From: Proteus alimentorum
Lineage (GTDB): Bacteria > Pseudomonadota > Gammaproteobacteria > Enterobacterales > Enterobacteriaceae
Direction of reading: 5' to 3'
Assembly (NCBI RefSeq): GCF_002607735.1
Contig: NZ_NBVR01000024.1
Location: 186,001-250,000 of the forward strand
DNA: 64,000 nt
Below are positions 56,977 through 64,000 of the stretch, piece after piece. The notes beneath the pieces were generated by a model. That model was not told the origin of the DNA. It ran no database searches and was given only the letters and a program-made list of their open reading frames with translations. The stretch's first letter is position 1. Every line of letters starts with the position of its first letter. Both the position numbers and the translations under genes were made by a program.

Positions 56977-57659
56977 TTTACCTCAATATAAAGGTATTAA
57001 TTCAAATATAAATAATATTACTTAAATATAGAAAGATAATAATTAATGTTTTTATATTATCGTTAATTTTAGAATAATAAACACCGGGTACTCTCAATAT
57101 GAAAAGAAATTAAAAATCGATGAAATAAAGATAAATTTTCATCTGTTTCGATATTAAATAGCGACATAACCAAAATGATTACTATCTCAAATAACATTAC
57201 TTAAACAAATGATTTATTTAAATAGTGTCTAGTGTATTGATTTTCATAGTTATAATCTGCTGTGTTATTTTTTTCTTGCTTAAATTACCATCGATTAAGC
57301 TATGTTAATTGAAATTTTTTCATTTTTTATAAAGAGAAGATAAATAATGAGAGGAGATTCGAAGATATAAAAAAAGCAGAATGCTAATTAGCTTTTCATT
57401 TGTTGTTTATAAGTTTATTAATGTTTTATTCTGGAATAAATATTTTATGAATTATTATTTCATTTTAATGAATAAAATGGATGCTAGAAAAGTAAAAAGA
57501 TTAGGTTTTTATTGTTAAATTATTAATCATGATAAAAAGTATGGTTATTTAAATACAACTTGTATTCTATGAAAATGTAATATGAATACATGTATTACCA
57601 CTTAGTATTATCAATAAAAATTTAAGTTATAAAAAAGAGTTTATTAAAGATTGAAGTAA
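56977..57659. other. AT-rich region between hpmB and the tna promoter
   Basis: About 680 bp of very AT-rich DNA without an ORF of note. It must contain the hpmBA promoter (minus). I see no repeat, RNA or mobile-element end in it. Such composition upstream of a toxin operon is typical of H-NS-bound DNA, but that is inference. Confidence 0.5.
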
Positions 57660-57723
57660 GTGATAGTGATCACGTTAATATATCATTTATCATAAATAGT
57701 GTGATTTTTATCCAAAATATACT
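57660..57723 (+). promoter_or_regulatory. tna promoter with CRP site
   Basis: A perfect CRP core GTGA-N6-TCAC lies at 57660-57673. The -10 TATACT is at 57718-57723, placing the transcript start near 57728-57730 and the CRP centre about 61.5-63.5 bp upstream, matching class I activation as known for tna in E. coli. The -35 is poor, so CRP dependence is expected. Confidence 0.8.
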
Positions 57724-57805
57724 ATTGTTATATTACTAATTGTGTCTAACTGTTATATAAATTAGCATGTAAATTGTACTATTTCCTGACTATAAGGGTT
57801 AAAGT

Positions 57806-57910
57806 ATGTTCTCATCATTTAATGTTTTAATAATATTAAGAGGTTTCTTCAGATTGAAGAAATGGTTTAATATTGATTCTGAACTCGCCTTCTTCTTTCC
57901 TGAAAAATAA
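57806..57910 (+). CDS. tnaC: TnaC, tryptophan-sensing leader peptide
   Basis: A 34-codon ORF, the same length as P. vulgaris TnaC. It carries the conserved W20 followed by FNID (D24) and a Pro at 32 near the C-terminus, equivalent to W12, D16 and P24 of the 24-residue E. coli peptide. Free tryptophan stalls the ribosome on this peptide and prevents Rho from terminating in the tnaC-tnaA spacer. After the Pro come Glu33 and Lys34, whereas published P. vulgaris TnaC has two lysines there. The spacer to tnaA is 114 nt and has a CCATTT/AAATGG hairpin at 57952-57968. Confidence 0.92.
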   Translation: MFSSFNVLIILRGFFRLKKWFNIDSELAFFFPEK

Positions 57911-58024
57911 TCCTTTTTTATATCTATCCAAAATAATTTAATACTCTTTTTCCATTTAATTTAAATGGGAAGACTATTTTATTTATTTTAATTTTATTAT
58001 TTAATTTATATTAAAGGTATTATC

Positions 58025-59428
58025 ATGGCTAAAAGAATCGTAGAACCATTCCGTATTAAAATGGTAGAAAAAATCCGTGTTCCTTCAAGAGAAGAACGTG
58101 AAGCCGCATTAAAAGAAGCAGGATATAACCCATTCTTATTACCAAGTCATGCTGTTTATATTGATTTATTAACAGACTCTGGTACTAACGCAATGAGTGA
58201 TCACCAGTGGGCAGCAATGATAACAGGTGATGAAGCTTATGCAGGCTCAAGAAACTATTATGATTTAAAAGATAAAGCCAAAGAGTTATTTAACTACGAT
58301 TATATTATTCCTGCTCACCAAGGGCGTGGTGCTGAAAATATTCTTTTCCCAGTATTATTAAAATATAAACAAAAAGATGGAAAAGCGAAAAATCCTGTAT
58401 TTATTTCTAACTTCCATTTTGACACAACAGCAGCACACGTTGAATTAAATGGCTGTAAAGCAATTAATATTGTGACTGAAAAAGCGTTTGATTCAGAAAC
58501 CTATGATGATTGGAAAGGCAATTTTGATATTGCTAAATTAAAAGAAAATATTGCTAAACATGGTGCTGATAACATTGTTGCCATTGTTTCAACAGTGACC
58601 TGTAATAGTGCTGGTGGTCAGCCTGTTTCAATGGATAATTTAAGAGAAGTTTACGAAATCGCAAAACAACACGGTATTTTTGTTGTTATGGACTCAGCAC
58701 GTTATTGTGAAAATGCGTATTTCATTAAACAGCGTGATCCTAAATATAAAAATGCGACCATAAAAGAAGTTATTTTAGATATGTATAAATATGCTGACGC
58801 ATTAACAATGTCAGCGAAGAAAGATCCACTGTTAAATATCGGTGGTTTAGTCTCAATTCGTGATAATGAAGAAGTCTTCACCTTAGCAAGACAGCGCTGT
58901 GTACCCATGGAAGGCTTTGTCACTTATGGTGGTTTAGCGGGGCGTGACATGGCAGCAATGGTACAAGGTTTAGAAGAAGGTACTGAAGAAGAGTATCTAC
59001 ACTATCGTATTGGTCAGGTTCAATATCTGGGTGATCGCCTACGTGAAGCGGGTATTCCAATTCAATATCCTACCGGCGGGCATGCGGTTTTCGTTGACTG
59101 TAAAAAACTAGTACCACATATTCCTGGTGATCAATTCCCAGCTCAAGCGGTAATTAATGCACTTTATTTAGAGTCAGGTGTGCGTGCTGTTGAAATCGGT
59201 TCGTTCTTATTAGGTCGTGATCCTGCAACGGGTGAACAAAAACACGCAGATATGGAGTTTATGCGTTTAACCATTGCGCGCCGTGTCTATACCAACGACC
59301 ATATGGATTATATTGCTGACGCACTTATCGGCTTAAAAGAGAAGTTTAAAACGCTTAAAGGTCTTGAGTTTGAATATGAACCACCTGTATTAAGACACTT
59401 TACTGCTAGATTAAAACCTATCAAATAA
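58025..59428 (+). CDS. tnaA: TnaA, tryptophanase
   Basis: A 467-aa PLP enzyme, the length of P. vulgaris tryptophanase, that cleaves tryptophan to indole, pyruvate and ammonia. N-terminus [15 protein letters not shown], the motif [16 protein letters not shown], and the PLP lysine within [13 protein letters not shown] are present. An AAAGG site precedes the ATG. It is induced through TnaC and is followed by the permease tnaB. This gene makes the organism indole-positive. Confidence 0.98.
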   Translation: MAKRIVEPFRIKMVEKIRVPSREEREAALKEAGYNPFLLPSHAVYIDLLTDSGTNAMSDHQWAAMITGDEAYAGSRNYYDLKDKAKELFNYDYIIPAHQGRGAENILFPVLLKYKQKDGKAKNPVFISNFHFDTTAAHVELNGCKAINIVTEKAFDSETYDDWKGNFDIAKLKENIAKHGADNIVAIVSTVTCNSAGGQPVSMDNLREVYEIAKQHGIFVVMDSARYCENAYFIKQRDPKYKNATIKEVILDMYKYADALTMSAKKDPLLNIGGLVSIRDNEEVFTLARQRCVPMEGFVTYGGLAGRDMAAMVQGLEEGTEEEYLHYRIGQVQYLGDRLREAGIPIQYPTGGHAVFVDCKKLVPHIPGDQFPAQAVINALYLESGVRAVEIGSFLLGRDPATGEQKHADMEFMRLTIARRVYTNDHMDYIADALIGLKEKFKTLKGLEFEYEPPVLRHFTARLKPIK

Positions 59429-59449
59429 ATAATACTCCACAATAATAAT

Positions 59450-59472
59450 GGCTCTCGTGCAATGCGAGAGCC
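59450..59472 (+). terminator. Hairpin between tnaA and tnaB
   Basis: Perfect arms GGCTCTCG/CGAGAGCC with a 7-nt loop and no T-tract. Probably an mRNA-stability or partial-termination element that lowers tnaB relative to tnaA. Confidence 0.55.
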
Positions 59473-59500
59473 CTATCCTTATTTCAGTAAGGACTAAAAA

Positions 59501-60751
59501 ATGGAAAATAAGTCGGTAAATAAAGAACCCTCAATTATTGTAGGGGGATTTGTGTTGGGTGGCGCCATGATTGGTGCGGGGATGTTTAGCCTACCAACAA
59601 TAATGTCTGGTGCTTGGTTTATTAATTCACTCTTTATATTATTTATTGTCTGTTTCTTTATGTTTCATTCTGGAATTTATATTCTTGAATGTATATCGAA
59701 ATATGGCGCAGGAACAAACTACTTTCATATATCGAAAGAGTTATTACCTAAATGGGCGTGTTATCTCGCGAATGCCTCCTTGATATTTGTATTGTATATA
59801 TTAATTTATGCTTATATCTCTGCCGCGGGTTCGATCATTTATGAAGCTTCATCATTATATGGACTTAGCCTAAATCTTAGAGTGATATTCTTTGTATTTA
59901 CCATCGTACTTGGGGCAACAATATGGTGGGGAGGCGCTTGTGCTAGCCGTTTAACCTCAATATTTTTATTTATTAAAATTGTTCTATTTGTATTAGCATT
60001 CTCGGGCTTATTCTTTAAAGCAAGAGGCGATTTATTATTTACTGCAACCTTTGAAGGTAAAAGCCAATTATACCTTTATCCTTTTATTTTTATCATCATT
60101 CCTTATGCTATAACCTCTTTTGGTTATCATGGTAATGTTTGTAGCCTTTATAAGCTTTATCATGAAAATGAAAGAAAGGTTGTAAAAAGTTGTGTTATTG
60201 GTTGTGTGTTAGCGCTGGTGATTTATTTACTTTGGATGATTGGTACTATGGGGAATTTACCTCGTGAGCAATTTATTACCATTATCCAAAAGGGCGGTAA
60301 CTTAGATGCCTTTATTGATTCTTTATACACTGTATTAAATAGTAAATATATTGAAGGCTTTTTATTATGGTTTTCTATTAGTGCCGTATTCTGTTCATTT
60401 TTAGGGGTAGCGATTGGTCTATTCGACTATATTTTAGCATCACTAAAATTCGAAGATAACAAAACAGGGCGCTTAAAATCTGGCGTTTTATGTTTCACAC
60501 CGCCTTTACTATTATGTTTACTTTTCCCTAATGGTTTCTTAATTGCGATTGCTTACGCAGGTACTGCGGCATGTGTATGGGCAATTATTTGTCCTGCGGT
60601 TATGGCGCTAAAAGCACGCGAGAAATTCCCAAATTCAGGCTTCAAAGTGTGGGGAGGTAAAGGATTAATTTATGCTGTTATTGCTTTTGGTGCTGTAGGG
60701 ATTATTTGCCAGACATTAGCACAGTTCGGTTTCTTACCTATTTATCGTTAA
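59501..60751 (+). CDS. tnaB: TnaB, low-affinity tryptophan permease
   Basis: A 416-aa inner-membrane carrier (E. coli 415 aa) of the HAAAP family, with about eleven membrane helices. The N-terminus contains GGFVLGGAMIGAGMFSLP, the family's first helix signature, with a later SFGYHGNV. It imports tryptophan for TnaA and lies 72 nt downstream in the same operon. Confidence 0.95.
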   Translation: MENKSVNKEPSIIVGGFVLGGAMIGAGMFSLPTIMSGAWFINSLFILFIVCFFMFHSGIYILECISKYGAGTNYFHISKELLPKWACYLANASLIFVLYILIYAYISAAGSIIYEASSLYGLSLNLRVIFFVFTIVLGATIWWGGACASRLTSIFLFIKIVLFVLAFSGLFFKARGDLLFTATFEGKSQLYLYPFIFIIIPYAITSFGYHGNVCSLYKLYHENERKVVKSCVIGCVLALVIYLLWMIGTMGNLPREQFITIIQKGGNLDAFIDSLYTVLNSKYIEGFLLWFSISAVFCSFLGVAIGLFDYILASLKFEDNKTGRLKSGVLCFTPPLLLCLLFPNGFLIAIAYAGTAACVWAIICPAVMALKAREKFPNSGFKVWGGKGLIYAVIAFGAVGIICQTLAQFGFLPIYR

Positions 60752-60801
60752 TTAATCGAGGATAGTCGGGGAAAGAAAACCAGAGTAGCGTCGTTGGATA
60801 T

Positions 60802-60835
60802 ACGTTATAATAACGTTAAGTTGTTATAATAACGT
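60802..60835 (+). repeat. Tandem palindromic repeats upstream of mutT
   Basis: ACGTTATAATAACGT (60802-60816) is a perfect palindrome about a central A. The 13-mer GTTATAATAACGT recurs at 60823-60835, 19 bp further on. Each contains TATAAT. They could be tandem operators or overlapping -10 elements for mutT. They do not fit the Zur consensus, which has two more bases between its half sites. Confidence 0.55.
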
Positions 60836-60858
60836 GACTATTCAATAGGTTGTTTATA

Positions 60859-61251
60859 ATGGATAAAAAAAAGCTACATATTGCTGCGGGTATTATTTGT
60901 GATCAACACAATAATGTCTTTATCACCCAACGCCCTCTAAAATCGCATATGGGAGGATTTTGGGAGTTTCCGGGAGGGAAATTAGAAGATAAAGAGACGC
61001 CAGAGCAGGCGCTAGTACGTGAGTTACAAGAAGAAGTCGGTATTGATGTAACGCAATGCTCACTTTTTGAAACAGTAGAGCATGATTTTCCAGATAGACA
61101 CATTACTTTATCCTTTTTCTTAGTCACGCAATGGGATAATGAGCCCTATGGTAAAGAAGGGCAAGAATTCAAGTGGACATCTATTGGATCGTTAAATGCT
61201 GATGATTTTCCGCCTGCTAATCGCACCATTGTGGCATTATTGCAAAAATAA
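60859..61251 (+). CDS. mutT: MutT, 8-oxo-dGTP diphosphatase
   Basis: 130 aa from the ATG at 60859 (E. coli 129 aa); a TTG three codons upstream is rejected. The Nudix box spans G40 to I62: G-x5-E46-x7-R54-E55-L56-x-E58-E59-x-G61-I62. It hydrolyses 8-oxo-dGTP and prevents A:T to C:G transversions. DRHITLSFF and LNADDFPPANR are family blocks. Confidence 0.96.
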   Translation: MDKKKLHIAAGIICDQHNNVFITQRPLKSHMGGFWEFPGGKLEDKETPEQALVRELQEEVGIDVTQCSLFETVEHDFPDRHITLSFFLVTQWDNEPYGKEGQEFKWTSIGSLNADDFPPANRTIVALLQK

Positions 61252-61289
61252 GCAAAAGTAGAATAGTGCTAAATAAGCGTTTATAAATA

Positions 61290-61320
61290 AAATAGCCACT
61301 CGATTGAGTGGCTATTTTTT
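61290..61320 (+). terminator. Bidirectional terminator of mutT and yacG
   Basis: AAATAGCCACTC/GAGTGGCTATTT arms with a GATT loop and T-tracts on both strands, between convergent mutT and yacG. Confidence 0.88.
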
Positions 61321-61338
61321 ATGTTCAAGATTGGAAAA

Positions 61339-61551
61339 TTAAAAGTCTTTTGGCTCTTGTTGCGGAGCTTCACTCCAATCATCACTGTCATTAATATCGC
61401 TTTGGCTTGGAATACGCTTTGATTCATCCGCCCATTCACCTAAATCAATAAGTTGGCAACGCTTACTACAAAAAGGGCGATAAGGGCTACTTTCATTCCA
61501 AACAACTTCTGTTTGACAGGTTGGACATTTTACAACTAATTCTTCGCTCAT
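61339..61551 (-). CDS. yacG: YacG, zinc-binding DNA gyrase inhibitor
   Basis: A 70-aa protein (E. coli 65 aa). Zinc ligands C9, C12, C28 and C32 form the CPTC and FCSKRCQ motifs, followed by IDLGEWADE and an acidic tail. YacG binds GyrB and blocks DNA binding by gyrase. It is the last gene of the coaE-zapD-yacG set on the minus strand. Confidence 0.95.
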   Translation of the reverse strand: MSEELVVKCPTCQTEVVWNESSPYRPFCSKRCQLIDLGEWADESKRIPSQSDINDSDDWSEAPQQEPKDF

Positions 61552-61605
61552 TATCTCTCCTAGATTTTATTGGTGCGATTTATGCTCATATCAATAAACA
61601 TAATG

Positions 61606-62358
61606 TTAGCAACAAGCAATCTCAAAAGGTAGCTCTAGAGGTACTGTTCCATTTTCACTATCAAGTGGTAAAAAGCGGATCGCATAGCGATTTTTATGCC
61701 CAGAGACTTGAGGATAGATTTGGTGATCGATGGCTATTTTAAGGCGTAGTAATTCACCTTCTTCCGCGCTGTCTTGATAAAAACCACGGTGACTGAGAGC
61801 TGGCTTAAATGTATCTGATTGGCGAATAAGCATCAGTAAACTATTTAATGCATTTTGTAATGGCAATAAACCCATCAGCCAGCTTTGTAATCTTTCATCA
61901 CGGGTCGTTTGAGGTAAGCTTAGCCATAAATGTAATGCTGGTACATCAAAGTTACAGCATCCACCGGGAATACTTAGACGTTGTTTAACTAAACTGATGA
62001 CTTTATCTTGTTTTAAATGTTGACCAATGCGAGGTGCTTGGCTTAATACGGCTGCATTTTCAGCTAATTCATCAATAATTTGAGTGACAATCGCTTTATC
62101 AACATTAGGAAATGAAAGCCATTGTTGTAATTTTTTTTGTCTTTTTTCTAATTCTTTAAGCAATTCAGCGCGGATTTCGCCACGATCAAGTACTTCAATA
62201 AATTCTGATATCGCACGGAAAAATGAGAGTGCCGTGGGTAATGAATCAATTGCACTAAAACTGTTAATTTGAATCAATGAGTTTTCAATTCTAAGCCATG
62301 AACGCATTTTTTCATTGAGGGGATGTTCGAAGATGATTGTTGTGATGTCATCACTCAT
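61606..62358 (-). CDS. zapD: ZapD, FtsZ-ring-associated protein
   Basis: A 250-aa cytoplasmic protein (E. coli 247 aa) that cross-links FtsZ filaments. Family blocks: [39 protein letters not shown] and the C-terminal [12 protein letters not shown]. It overlaps the coaE stop by 8 nt. Confidence 0.96.
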   Translation of the reverse strand: MSDDITTIIFEHPLNEKMRSWLRIENSLIQINSFSAIDSLPTALSFFRAISEFIEVLDRGEIRAELLKELEKRQKKLQQWLSFPNVDKAIVTQIIDELAENAAVLSQAPRIGQHLKQDKVISLVKQRLSIPGGCCNFDVPALHLWLSLPQTTRDERLQSWLMGLLPLQNALNSLLMLIRQSDTFKPALSHRGFYQDSAEEGELLRLKIAIDHQIYPQVSGHKNRYAIRFLPLDSENGTVPLELPFEIACC

Positions 62359-62974
62359 GGCAATTGTCCTGTAACGCTTGTTGAGCTAATTCTAAGTAAT
62401 GCTGATGGAGTTGTTTAACTTTTCCAATCATATTTTGGCTATTATCGTGATTTTCAATAATATCATCAGCAACGGCTAATCGTTCCTGTCTTTGAGCTTG
62501 AGCTTTTAAAATATTGAGAACTTGCTCTCGACTTACGCCATCTCGTTTCATGGTTCTTGCGATTTGTTCTTCTTGAGTCACATCGACAACAAGAACACGA
62601 GAGGCTAAATGGGTTAGTTTATTTTCAACTAATAAAGGAACGACCCAAATAAAATAAGGTGCCTTAATTTGTTGTATTTGTCTTTGCGTCTCTTGCTGTA
62701 TAAGAGGATGAAGAAGATTATTTACCCATGTTTTTTCTTCATTATTTTCAAAAATAATCTGGCGCAGCTGTGCTCGGTTTAACGAGCCATCGGGAAGCAA
62801 AATGCAGTCACCAAAATGCTGATGCAATGCATTGAGTCCTAAGGAGTGAGGCTCTACCACTAATCGAGCAATAATGTCAGCATCAACAAGAGGTACACCT
62901 AATGAGGCAAAAGCATTAGCAACGGTAGTTTTACCGCTGCCAATTCCGCCTGTAAGAGCAACCGTATAAGCCAT
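62351..62974 (-). CDS. coaE: CoaE, dephospho-CoA kinase
   Basis: A 207-aa kinase (E. coli 206 aa) for the last step of CoA synthesis. P-loop GGIGSGKTT (9-17), the [12 protein letters not shown] substrate block and [10 protein letters not shown] are visible. It heads the coaE-zapD-yacG minus-strand set. In E. coli guaC lies beyond it; here a 234-bp gap leads to a hofC-type gene. Confidence 0.97.
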   Translation of the reverse strand: MAYTVALTGGIGSGKTTVANAFASLGVPLVDADIIARLVVEPHSLGLNALHQHFGDCILLPDGSLNRAQLRQIIFENNEEKTWVNNLLHPLIQQETQRQIQQIKAPYFIWVVPLLVENKLTHLASRVLVVDVTQEEQIARTMKRDGVSREQVLNILKAQAQRQERLAVADDIIENHDNSQNMIGKVKQLHQHYLELAQQALQDNCHE

Positions 62975-63208
62975 TTGTGTTTATCTGTTTTTAATGAATT
63001 AAAATTTACTATTAGTCTAGGTATTCTAAAGCCTAATTTTGTTTTTATCACAAGATAATAACCGCAATATTTAGGTTTTATTCGGTTATTATAATAGATG
63101 ATTTTCTGCTACCCTGACATCCTACCTCATAATAGGTAATAGAATTACCATCAATCAATAAGTTAGTGCAACACGTAGTAACCGCGCGTTACTCATAAAA
63201 TTTGTGAT

Positions 63209-64000
63209 TCACTGTATAGTATCACCTAACTGTAATATAGGAAGATACATGGCAATGATTAATGTGCCAATAATTAATGCAATGACCATCATCAGTATTG
63301 GCTCTAACCAAGTACTAATTGTATTTAATTGCTCATCAAGTTGATGATAAAACCAATCACTTAATTGCTGGCAAAAATAGAGCAACTGCCCTGAGTTCTC
63401 TGCACAAATAATAAACTGATAACAAATGGGCGTAAAAAGAGGTTCATTTTTCATAAATAAACTCAACGATTTACCTTGCATAATGTGATCACTCATTTGA
63501 GAGAGAACTCGTTTATAAATAGGGTGTGTAAGTTGTTCTATTCCTATTTTTAAGCCTTGTAATAAAGGTAATCCTGCTTGTTGTGTAATACTGATTATCT
63601 GAAAAATAAGATGTAATTGCTGATACTTTAAAAGTTTACCTAAATAGGGAATATGAAGAAAAAGAGTTTGTTCAGCGAAATAAAAGGGCGATAAAGAGTA
63701 ACGAATTAAACGATAAAAGAATATTAATCCGATAAAGATAAACGCGATTATGCTGATATAATCCGTAAGCCATTGTGAATAAGTAATAAGGGTGAGTGTT
63801 AAAAGAGGAAGTTCTGTATTAAAGGCGCTGTATAAGGATTGATATTCAGGTAAAACATAGAGCAACATAATACTGGTAATAAAAACTAATACAGTAAGTA
63901 AAAATAGGGGATATTTAAACGCTTTTTTGATTTTTTTTACAATCTCTCGGTGTTTTTTTAATTGTATTATTTGCAAAGTAATCACTTCATCTAATTTTCC
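63209..64000 (-). CDS. hofC: HofC/PilC/GspF-family inner-membrane protein (N-terminus cut by window edge)
   Basis: The frame is open to the right edge (continuing upstream as GKLDEV), so the GTG at 63985 is not taken as the start; about 264 C-terminal residues are seen of a family that is usually near 400 aa. Three hydrophobic helices (near the N-terminus of the visible part, centrally, and at the C-terminus) flank a repeat with the family pattern AGLPLLQGL and CAENSGQLL. It is the platform protein of a type IV pilus or type II secretion machine. Position beside coaE matches the hofC group of E. coli. Confidence 0.82.
   Translation of the reverse strand, partial: GKLDEVITLQIIQLKKHREIVKKIKKAFKYPLFLLTVLVFITSIMLLYVLPEYQSLYSAFNTELPLLTLTLITYSQWLTDYISIIAFIFIGLIFFYRLIRYSLSPFYFAEQTLFLHIPYLGKLLKYQQLHLIFQIISITQQAGLPLLQGLKIGIEQLTHPIYKRVLSQMSDHIMQGKSLSLFMKNEPLFTPICYQFIICAENSGQLLYFCQQLSDWFYHQLDEQLNTISTWLEPILMMVIALIIGTLIIAMYLPILQLGDTIQ

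Noticed and set aside
60802-60835. Repeats before mutT as Zur boxes
   Set aside because: The half-site spacing is two bases shorter than the Zur consensus.

Overview
The window is a low-GC enterobacterial chromosome segment that fits an indole-positive Proteus (the P. vulgaris/P. hauseri group, Morganellaceae). Three things point there. A two-partner haemolysin pair has exactly the sizes of Proteus HpmB/HpmA (561 and 1577 aa). A complete tna operon has a 34-codon leader peptide of the P. vulgaris type. The housekeeping genes keep enterobacterial order. P. mirabilis is normally indole-negative, so it is less likely.

Layout. 1-10.1 kb: a cellulose locus, bcsRQABC on the minus strand (bcsC runs off the left edge) with bcsG divergent across an AT-rich 861-bp gap. 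10.2-15.0 kb: metK (minus, MetJ boxes upstream), then speA-speB for putrescine synthesis behind a hairpin-rich leader. 15.1-18.3 kb: mutH, a gap with DnaA boxes that looks like the replication-control locus DARS2, sgrR, and an apparent short SgrS small RNA. 18.3-24.9 kb: the leucine operon leuLABCD (minus), attenuated by a leader peptide, and divergent leuO. 25.4-28.4 kb: an acyl-CoA synthetase where E. coli has ilvIH, then cra. 29.0-46.4 kb: the division and cell-wall (dcw) cluster mraZ-rsmH-ftsL-ftsI-murE-murF-mraY-murD-ftsW-murG-murC-[118-aa orphan]-ftsQ-ftsA-ftsZ-lpxC. 46.4-50.3 kb: a DciA-like (DUF721) gene, secM and secA. 50.4-60.8 kb: hpmBA (minus) and tnaCAB (plus), which separate secA from mutT; these two are near neighbours in E. 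coli. 60.8-64 kb: mutT, yacG, zapD, coaE and the C-terminal part of a hofC/pilC-type gene.

How it works together. The bcs genes make, export and modify cellulose under c-di-GMP control. The dcw cluster supplies peptidoglycan precursors and the FtsZ divisome from a MraZ-controlled promoter. SecM times SecA synthesis by ribosome arrest. LeuL and TnaC are two further leader peptides that couple ribosome behaviour to operon expression. HpmBA is a secreted cytolysin, and TnaAB takes up and degrades tryptophan to indole.

I see no complete mobile element, CRISPR array, rRNA or tRNA. The strongest points for a second look are the 118-aa orphan in place of ddlB, the DARS2-like region beside mutH, the short SgrS without sgrT, the DciA-like gene beside secM, the out-of-frame ftsQ tail, the G9 tract in hpmA, the variant SecM and TnaC arrest peptides, and a perfect 10-bp-arm inverted repeat before the acyl-CoA synthetase.
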